Of a stretch of DNA of 5,690 nucleotides, positions 1 through 5,690 are shown piece after piece. Source of the DNA: Bacteroidia bacterium (GTDB lineage Bacteria > Bacteroidota > Bacteroidia > JABDFU01); assembly GCA_020849195.1 (NCBI GenBank), contig JADLGT010000349.1, forward strand, positions 1 to 5,690. Reading direction: 5' to 3'. Position 1 is the stretch's first letter. Each line of letters begins with the position of its first letter. The position numbers were made by a program, and so were the translations under genes. The notes beneath the pieces are model-generated. The model saw nothing but the letters and a program-made list of their open reading frames with translations, was not told the origin of the DNA and searched no databases.

Positions 1-1
1 A

Positions 2-1804
2 AATAAAGTGTTGCTCGATGGAATGATTATTTACAACCCGTTCCATTCTATCGGACTCTTTTCGGTGTTCGATATGGACATTATCCGCCATGCCGATGTA
101 TATACCGGCGGGTTTGGTGCACAATATGGCGGACGTATATCATCTATTATGGATTTTACTTCCCGCGATGGAAATAAAAAACGTTTTAGCGGAAAGGTTT
201 CGGCAAGCCCATTTGTTGGACACGCATTGCTTGAAGGCCCGATTTTTAAAGCTAAAACCGAAGAGGGCGGAAGTGGTTCGTTTGTGCTGTCGGCCAAAAC
301 TTCTTACTTGCCTCAAACTTCAAAACTTTTGTACACCTATGCCAACCCAAATGGCTTGCCTTTCAGCTTTAATGATTTTTATGGTAAAACATCGTTGAGT
401 GCGGCAAATGGAAGTAAGTTAAACCTGTTCGGATTTCATTACGACGACCATGTACACTATCAAAGTGTTTCCGATTTTAATTGGGTAACCAATGGTATTG
501 GAAGCAATTTTGTACTTGTACCTAGCTCTTCACCCGTACTAATTCAGGGTAATTTTGCTTATTCAAAATACAATGTAGCTTTAACCAGTGCATCAGATAA
601 TCATCCCCGTTCAAGCGACATTTCCGGCTTCAACATGGGAATTGATCTTACCTATTTTCTTAACCGGAAAAACTCTTTCAGATACGGAATTGAAGTTGTA
701 GGGTTTACCACTAACTTCGATTTCTTTAACTCGGTAAACCGAGAAATACTTCAACAGGAAAACACCACCGAACTCGATGGATTCCTTAGTTATAAATTCC
801 TTTCAAAAAATGAACGATTTGTTCTTGAACCCAGCTTCAGATCGCAGTACTATGCTTCACTATCCGAGTACTCTCCCGAACCACGTATAAATGGTAAATT
901 TAATATAAGCGAAAGGATACGTTTTAAATTTGCAGGCGGACTTTATTCGCAAAACCTGATAAGCGCTAATTCCGACAGAGAGGTTGTTAATTTGTTTTAT
1001 GGCTTTTTAGCAGGACCCGATAATCTCCAAACTCAATTCACCCAACAGGATGGTAGTGTAAAAGATGTTACTTCACATCTTCAAAAAGCCAACCATACAA
1101 TTGTTGGTTTCGAATTCGATTTGTTTAAACACATTGAATTGAATATTGAAGCATACCGTAAAAACTTTACACAACTTACCAATCTTAATCGAAATAAATT
1201 ATACGAAGACAATTCCGACCCGGACAATGTTAGCAAGCCCGACAATCTTAAAAAAGATTTCATTGTTGAAACCGGAAAAGCAGAAGGGATTGATTTAACA
1301 ATTAAATACGACTACAAACATTTTTATTTTTGGGCCGTTTATTCGCTTACTTATGTTGACCGTTGGGACGGAACAATTACATATAACCCGTTTTTCGACA
1401 GAAGACATAATATTAACCTTGTTTCATCCTATACTTTTGGAAAAAATTTAAATTGGGAAATTAATGCCCGATGGAATTTCGGCACGGGATTTCCGTTTAC
1501 ACCTACCGGTGGTTTTTACGAGAAGCTTACTTTCAATAATATAAATACCAATTACACCACTGCAAATGGCGACCTTTCAATTTTGTACGGAAACATTGAT
1601 TCGAAACGCCTGCCGGCCTACCATCGGTTCGACCTAACAATTAAAAGAAGATTTGAAATCAGCGAACATTCAACACTTGAAATGAGTGCAGGAGCAACAA
1701 ATATTTATAACCGCGAAAATATTTTCTATTTCGATAGGGTACTTTATAAAAGGGTAAACCAACTGCCTATTTTGCCAAGCCTGAGCGCTAACCTCACCTT
1801 TTAA
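2..1804 (+). CDS. TonB-dependent outer-membrane receptor, 5'-truncated by the window edge
   Basis: C-terminal 600 residues of a TonB-dependent receptor, an outer-membrane beta-barrel that imports a ligand using energy relayed from the inner membrane by TonB-ExbBD. The frame is open from base 2 (N-K-V-L-L-D-G-M), so the GTG at 8 is an internal valine codon, not a start. Residues 4-15 (LLDGMIIYNPFH) and about 32-51 (DVYTGGFGAQYGGRISSIMD) are the second half of the plug domain. The rest is an aromatic-rich barrel of alternating strands and polar loops, ending SLSANLTF with the terminal Phe expected for BamA-assembled barrels. By comparison with Bacteroidota relatives the missing part should hold the signal peptide, often a carboxypeptidase-regulatory-like domain, and the first plug half. 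No SusD-like gene follows, so a SusC/SusD glycan pair is not supported from this side. The substrate cannot be told. Family call firm, specificity unknown. Confidence 0.93.
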   Translation, partial: NKVLLDGMIIYNPFHSIGLFSVFDMDIIRHADVYTGGFGAQYGGRISSIMDFTSRDGNKKRFSGKVSASPFVGHALLEGPIFKAKTEEGGSGSFVLSAKTSYLPQTSKLLYTYANPNGLPFSFNDFYGKTSLSAANGSKLNLFGFHYDDHVHYQSVSDFNWVTNGIGSNFVLVPSSSPVLIQGNFAYSKYNVALTSASDNHPRSSDISGFNMGIDLTYFLNRKNSFRYGIEVVGFTTNFDFFNSVNREILQQENTTELDGFLSYKFLSKNERFVLEPSFRSQYYASLSEYSPEPRINGKFNISERIRFKFAGGLYSQNLISANSDREVVNLFYGFLAGPDNLQTQFTQQDGSVKDVTSHLQKANHTIVGFEFDLFKHIELNIEAYRKNFTQLTNLNRNKLYEDNSDPDNVSKPDNLKKDFIVETGKAEGIDLTIKYDYKHFYFWAVYSLTYVDRWDGTITYNPFFDRRHNINLVSSYTFGKNLNWEINARWNFGTGFPFTPTGGFYEKLTFNNINTNYTTANGDLSILYGNIDSKRLPAYHRFDLTIKRRFEISEHSTLEMSAGATNIYNRENIFYFDRVLYKRVNQLPILPSLSANLTF

Positions 1805-1838
1805 AAACATTAGAAGTGAAAAGATGGCTATGTTTTTA
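1802..1838 (+). other. AT-rich inverted repeat at the end of the receptor gene
   Basis: TAAAAACAT (1802-1810, overlapping the stop codon) is exactly complementary to ATGTTTTTA (1830-1838), with a 19-base loop. The 3' arm carries five T, but no separate T-run follows. It could be a weak transcription terminator or a 3'-end mRNA stabiliser for the receptor transcript. The stem is almost all A-T, so it may also be chance in AT-rich DNA. Confidence 0.25.
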
Positions 1839-1889
1839 GCATGGCATCCCTGTTCATCTATAGTTCATGTACGATCTATTTCTATTTTA

Positions 1890-1908
1890 TAACTTGGCAT
1901 AAGTTTTG
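1890..1908 (+). promoter_or_regulatory. Possible degenerate Bacteroidota promoter for the small exported protein
   Basis: Two imperfect versions of the Bacteroidota -7 consensus TAnnTTTG lie 34-52 bases before the start codon: TAACTTGG (1890-1897, one mismatch) and TAAGTTTTG (1900-1908, one extra base). No clear -33 TTTG was seen at the right distance. The position suits a promoter, since the preceding receptor gene ends 137 bases before this start codon. Neither box is exact, so confidence is low. Confidence 0.35.
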
Positions 1909-1941
1909 AACCCCTTATTTAAACCTTAAACTAAAAACGTC

Positions 1942-2313
1942 ATGAAAAAAATTGTTTTGTCTATAGCCGCAGCAACACTTGCTACTGCTATTTATGCCCA
2001 ACAACCGGCACAACCTGCTCAACCGGCTCAGCCTGCAACACCGGCTTCGCCCGATAAAAAGGAAATTAAAAATGACCGCACAGAAATTAAAGCGGATAAG
2101 AAAGAAATCAAGAATGATAGGGCGGAAATGAAAAAAGACAGAAATCAATTAAAAGCCGATAAGGCTAATGGAAACCAAGCCGCTGTAGAAAAAGACAAGG
2201 CCGAAATGAAAAGAGACCGTGCGGAATTGAAGCACGATGAAAAAAATATGCATCACGACATGAAAGATGCTCATCACGACATGAAAGATGCCCACCATGA
2301 TCATAAAAAATAA
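1942..2313 (+). CDS. Small exported heptad-repeat protein with histidine-rich tail, function unknown
   Basis: A 123-residue protein that I do not recognise as a named family. Residues 1-19 look like a Sec signal peptide: MKK, a hydrophobic Ala/Leu/Ile core, and probable signal peptidase I cleavage after IYA-19, leaving mature Gln20. Residues 21-37 are a QPA-type linker (four QPA units, then TPASP). Residues 38-72 are five heptads of the form D-K/R-x-E/Q-I/M/L-K-x. A less regular stretch (73-84, DKANGNQAAVEK) follows, then the same register resumes from Asp85 and becomes HHDMKDA repeats, with nine His near the C-terminus. There is no cysteine. Only one position per heptad is hydrophobic, which fits a charged solvent-exposed helix better than a classical a/d coiled coil. 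The His/Asp tail could bind divalent metal such as Ni, Zn or Cu; that is inference. The protein is probably periplasmic or surface-attached. It has its own terminator downstream. The start is supported by the signal peptide; the upstream region is A-rich with no Shine-Dalgarno motif. Confidence 0.85.
   Translation: MKKIVLSIAAATLATAIYAQQPAQPAQPAQPATPASPDKKEIKNDRTEIKADKKEIKNDRAEMKKDRNQLKADKANGNQAAVEKDKAEMKRDRAELKHDEKNMHHDMKDAHHDMKDAHHDHKK
2002..2037 (+). repeat. Four 9-base units encoding Gln-Pro-Ala
   Basis: Four tandem 9-base units (2002-2010, 2011-2019, 2020-2028, 2029-2037) each encode QPA, and a related TPA unit follows. They differ at third codon positions (ccg/cct, gca/gct, caa/cag), so the protein repeat is kept while the DNA has drifted. 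The repeat forms a flexible linker between the signal peptide and the charged helix. Confidence 0.85.
2053..2310 (+). repeat. Heptad (21-base) repeat region of the small exported protein
   Basis: From Asp38 the protein repeats every seven residues with Asp first, Lys/Arg second, Glu fourth, Ile/Met/Leu fifth and Lys sixth: DKKEIKN, DRTEIKA, DKKEIKN, DRAEMKK, DRNQLKA. After the irregular stretch at 73-84 it resumes as DKAEMKR, DRAELKH, DEKNMHH, DMKDAHH, DMKDAHH, DHKK. The first block (2053-2157) has diverged at DNA level. The last units are nearly identical, so the array seems to have grown at its 3' end. Confidence 0.8.
2251..2301 (+). repeat. Near-identical 21-base tandem duplication encoding HHDMKDA
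   Basis: Unit one (2251-2271) and unit two (2272-2292) match at 20 of 21 bases, differing only at the last base (gct versus gcc, both Ala). A partial third copy (2293-2301) encodes HHD with different codons. Near identity at silent positions, unlike the drifted upstream heptads, points to recent slippage or duplication. Confidence 0.88.
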
Positions 2314-2332
2314 TGGTCTAATTTTTAACCTG

Positions 2333-2368
2333 AAAATCCGGCTCCTAATTTTGGTGCCGGATTTTTTT
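2333..2368 (+). terminator. Strong intrinsic terminator after the small exported protein gene
   Basis: AAAATCCGGC (2333-2342) pairs perfectly with GCCGGATTTT (2356-2365). Past a T-T mismatch the stem adds two C-G pairs and closes on a short TAATTTT loop. Seven T at 2362-2368 overlap the 3' arm. It lies 20 bases past the stop codon and should end that transcript before pyrG. Confidence 0.9.
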
Positions 2369-2456
2369 ATCCCCGATTTTTGAGTACGCCGCAACTAAAC
2401 CTATTAGCCATGTAAAAAAACCGCTTCAATTCAATAACCACCCCGTAAATAATTCG

Positions 2457-2464
2457 TAACTTTG
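2457..2464 (+). promoter_or_regulatory. Promoter -7 box for pyrG (TAACTTTG)
   Basis: An exact match to the Bacteroidota housekeeping sigma factor -7 consensus TAnnTTTG, 25 bases before the pyrG start codon and downstream of the terminator. Initiation would fall near 2468-2471, giving a leader of about 20 bases beginning near AACCCC. No good -33 TTTG was found about 19-20 bases upstream, so only half of the promoter is convincing. Confidence 0.65.
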
Positions 2465-2477
2465 TTCAACCCCTTAA

Positions 2478-4109
<1,632 letters not shown>

Positions 4110-4148
4110 AATCTCTTGTATTTTTTCCGAATTTTTCCCTTAAACAAG

Positions 4149-4156
4149 TATCTTTG
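4149..4156 (+). promoter_or_regulatory. Promoter -7 box for yidC (TATCTTTG)
   Basis: A second exact TAnnTTTG match, 46 bases before the yidC start codon in the 93-base pyrG-yidC spacer. Predicted initiation is near 4160-4163, giving a leader of about 40 bases. The expected -33 region (around 4121-4126) is a T-run rather than a clear TTTG. As no terminator was seen after pyrG, yidC may be transcribed both from here and by readthrough. Confidence 0.6.
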
Positions 4157-4202
4157 GCTGCGTTTATTTAATCCCATATTAAAATAATAGTGCTCAAACA
4201 AA

Positions 4203-5690
4203 ATGGACAGAAATTCGATTATAGGACTACTCTTGATTACGGGAATAATGCTGGGATGGATGTTCCTGAGCAAACCTTCTAAAGAAGAAATAGAACGGCA
4301 AAAAAAGATTCGAGACTCCCTTGAGCTTGTGCAAAAGCAAGAGGAGGCACTTCAAAAAGAGTTGGCAATAAAAAACGATACTGCAAGCCCCGTTTCTCAA
4401 ACGGACACTGTTCAAACAAATGTCGTTTTATCCGATTCGTTGAAAACCTCGCAACTGCAACAACAATACGGCATTTTCTCGTCGGCAACACAAGGCGATA
4501 AGAAAGAATTAACTATTGAAAACGAATTGATAAAAGCAAGTATATCTACTTATGGCGGAAAAATTTCGAGCGTTGAATTAAAAAATTTTAAAACCTTTAA
4601 CTGTAAGCCGCTTGTTCTGTTTTCGGGCGACTCAACAACTCAGGCTATTGAATTCAGTACATCTAACTCGCGATTATTTTCTACATCCGATTTTTATTTT
4701 ACCCCTCAAAACAATTCTATAAAACTATCCGGCAACGACTCAGGAGCCATAGCATTGCGCCTATACTCGACGGACAAAACAAAATATATTGAGTATGTAT
4801 ATAGCCTTAAAGCCAACAGCTACCGTTTGAATTATTTAGTAAATTTTGTGGGTATGAATGATCAGGTTGCTTCCAATTCGTCGGACTTAAACCTGAAATG
4901 GCGAATGCAAACCCCTTCGCTCGAACGAGACATTGAAACGCAGCGTAGTGCTTCAACAATTTATTTCAAATACCTCAACGATGAAGTAGATTACATCAGT
5001 CAAGGTAAAGACGAAAAAAAATCGCTCGAGGCAAAAGTGGAGTGGGTTGGATTCAAGCAACAATTTTTTACTTCGGTACTTATGGCTAACGATGGTTTTG
5101 AAAAACCAACAGATATTGAAACACATAACAATACCGAGTCTTCAACTATTGTTAAAACGTTTACGGCCAATTTAAGTTTGCCATTTAGCCATCGCTCTGC
5201 CGAAAGTTTTACTATGCAATTTTATTTCGGTCCTAATCATTACAACACGCTTAAAAGCTACGGGCATAATCTTGAAAAACAAATTTACTTAGGTTGGAGC
5301 TTGTTTGCTTATGTAAATAAATTGATAGTTATACCAACATTTAATTTTCTGAATAAGTTTAACCTTAATTACGGAATAATTATACTGCTGCTCACGCTCA
5401 TTATAAAAGTCATTTTGTTTCCTATTGCCTATAAAACCTATCTCTCCTCGGCTAAGATGCGTATTTTAAAACCCGAGATAGATGAGATTAATAAAAAATA
5501 TGGCAGCGACGACCCAATGAAAAAGCAACAGGCTACAATGGCCTTGTACCGGCAGGCTGGAGTTAACCCGCTTTCGGGGTGCATACCGGTTTTGCTGCAA
5601 TTACCTATATTAACTGCTCTGTTCAGTTTCTTTCCCGCCGCAATAGAACTTCGTCCGCAAAGTTTTTTGTGGGCAACCGATTTATCTTCC
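4203..5690 (+). CDS. yidC: Membrane protein insertase YidC, 3'-truncated by the window edge
   Basis: First 496 residues of YidC (Oxa1/YidC/Alb3 family), the inner-membrane insertase that works alone or with SecYEG to insert and fold membrane proteins. Visible parts: an uncleaved N-terminal membrane helix (5-23, SIIGLLLITGIMLGWMFLS); a charged, probably coiled-coil linker (27-57); a polar Ser/Thr/Gln stretch; and the periplasmic P1 beta-sandwich domain (about 100-355, with ISTYGGKISSVELKNF at 114-129). The conserved insertase domain starts near 362: TM2 about 388-408, the cytoplasmic C1 helical hairpin (418-452, AKMRILKPEIDEINKKYG region), the NPLSGC motif (455-460), and TM3 from 461. The Arg of the TM2 hydrophilic groove (E. 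coli Arg366) is replaced by Lys402, conserving charge. The missing end should carry the last helices and a basic tail, about 100-150 residues. The start fits the MDRNxIIG opening of Bacteroidota homologues; no Shine-Dalgarno motif. No stop codon falls in the window. Confidence 0.97.
   Translation, partial: MDRNSIIGLLLITGIMLGWMFLSKPSKEEIERQKKIRDSLELVQKQEEALQKELAIKNDTASPVSQTDTVQTNVVLSDSLKTSQLQQQYGIFSSATQGDKKELTIENELIKASISTYGGKISSVELKNFKTFNCKPLVLFSGDSTTQAIEFSTSNSRLFSTSDFYFTPQNNSIKLSGNDSGAIALRLYSTDKTKYIEYVYSLKANSYRLNYLVNFVGMNDQVASNSSDLNLKWRMQTPSLERDIETQRSASTIYFKYLNDEVDYISQGKDEKKSLEAKVEWVGFKQQFFTSVLMANDGFEKPTDIETHNNTESSTIVKTFTANLSLPFSHRSAESFTMQFYFGPNHYNTLKSYGHNLEKQIYLGWSLFAYVNKLIVIPTFNFLNKFNLNYGIIILLLTLIIKVILFPIAYKTYLSSAKMRILKPEIDEINKKYGSDDPMKKQQATMALYRQAGVNPLSGCIPVLLQLPILTALFSFFPAAIELRPQSFLWATDLSS

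Noticed and set aside
8..10. GTG at base 8 as the start codon of the receptor
   Set aside because: The frame is open upstream and N-K-V-L-L-D-G continues the conserved plug motif, so this is an internal codon of a truncated gene.
1915..2394. Open frames on the reverse strand across the small exported protein gene
   Set aside because: They mirror the repetitive low-complexity + strand gene, which has a signal peptide, ordered repeats and a terminator; the reverse products show no recognisable motifs.
2369..2456. Possible small RNA or riboswitch upstream of pyrG
   Set aside because: No stable stem or known aptamer motif could be seen, and the predicted transcript starts after this stretch.
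4115..4148. CTTGT / ACAAG inverted repeat after pyrG as a terminator
   Set aside because: Only five base pairs with a loop of more than 20 bases and no T-run after it; too weak to call.
4227..4491. Reverse-strand open frames over the start of yidC
   Set aside because: The + strand frame reads as YidC from its membrane helix onward; the reverse products are by-products of the charged linker coding sequence.

Overview
The window looks like chromosomal DNA from a member of the Bacteroidota; the order cannot be fixed from this sequence. The evidence is a long TonB-dependent outer-membrane receptor ending in phenylalanine, AT-rich coding sequence, start codons without Shine-Dalgarno motifs, two exact TAnnTTTG promoter -7 boxes in intergenic DNA, a CTP synthase followed by YidC (an arrangement I recall from this phylum), and a YidC with lysine instead of arginine in its second membrane helix. 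All genes are on the + strand.

Layout: (1) bases 2-1804 hold the C-terminal 600 residues of a TonB-dependent receptor whose N-terminus lies outside the window. (2) Bases 1805-1941 are a short AT-rich spacer with a weak inverted repeat and a degenerate promoter-like box. (3) Bases 1942-2313 encode a small exported protein with a Pro/Ala/Gln linker, charged heptads (D-K/R-x-E-I/M/L-K-x) and a histidine-rich tail. It is followed by a strong intrinsic terminator (2333-2368). (4) After a spacer with a consensus -7 box, bases 2490-4109 encode complete CTP synthase (pyrG). (5) A 93-base spacer with a second consensus -7 box leads to yidC (4203 onward), which runs off the right edge after 496 codons.

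Functionally there are two parts. The left part is envelope-related: an outer-membrane receptor of unknown substrate and a small, possibly metal-binding, exported protein. The right part is housekeeping: CTP synthesis and inner-membrane protein insertion. The terminator at 2333-2368 separates them. The -7 boxes suggest that pyrG and yidC can each be transcribed on their own, and no terminator was seen between them. No intergenic gap exceeds 300 bases, and no RNA gene, insertion sequence or CRISPR array was seen.

I found no clear new multi-gene system. The least ordinary element is the small heptad-repeat, His-tailed protein, whose C-terminal repeat looks recently duplicated at DNA level.
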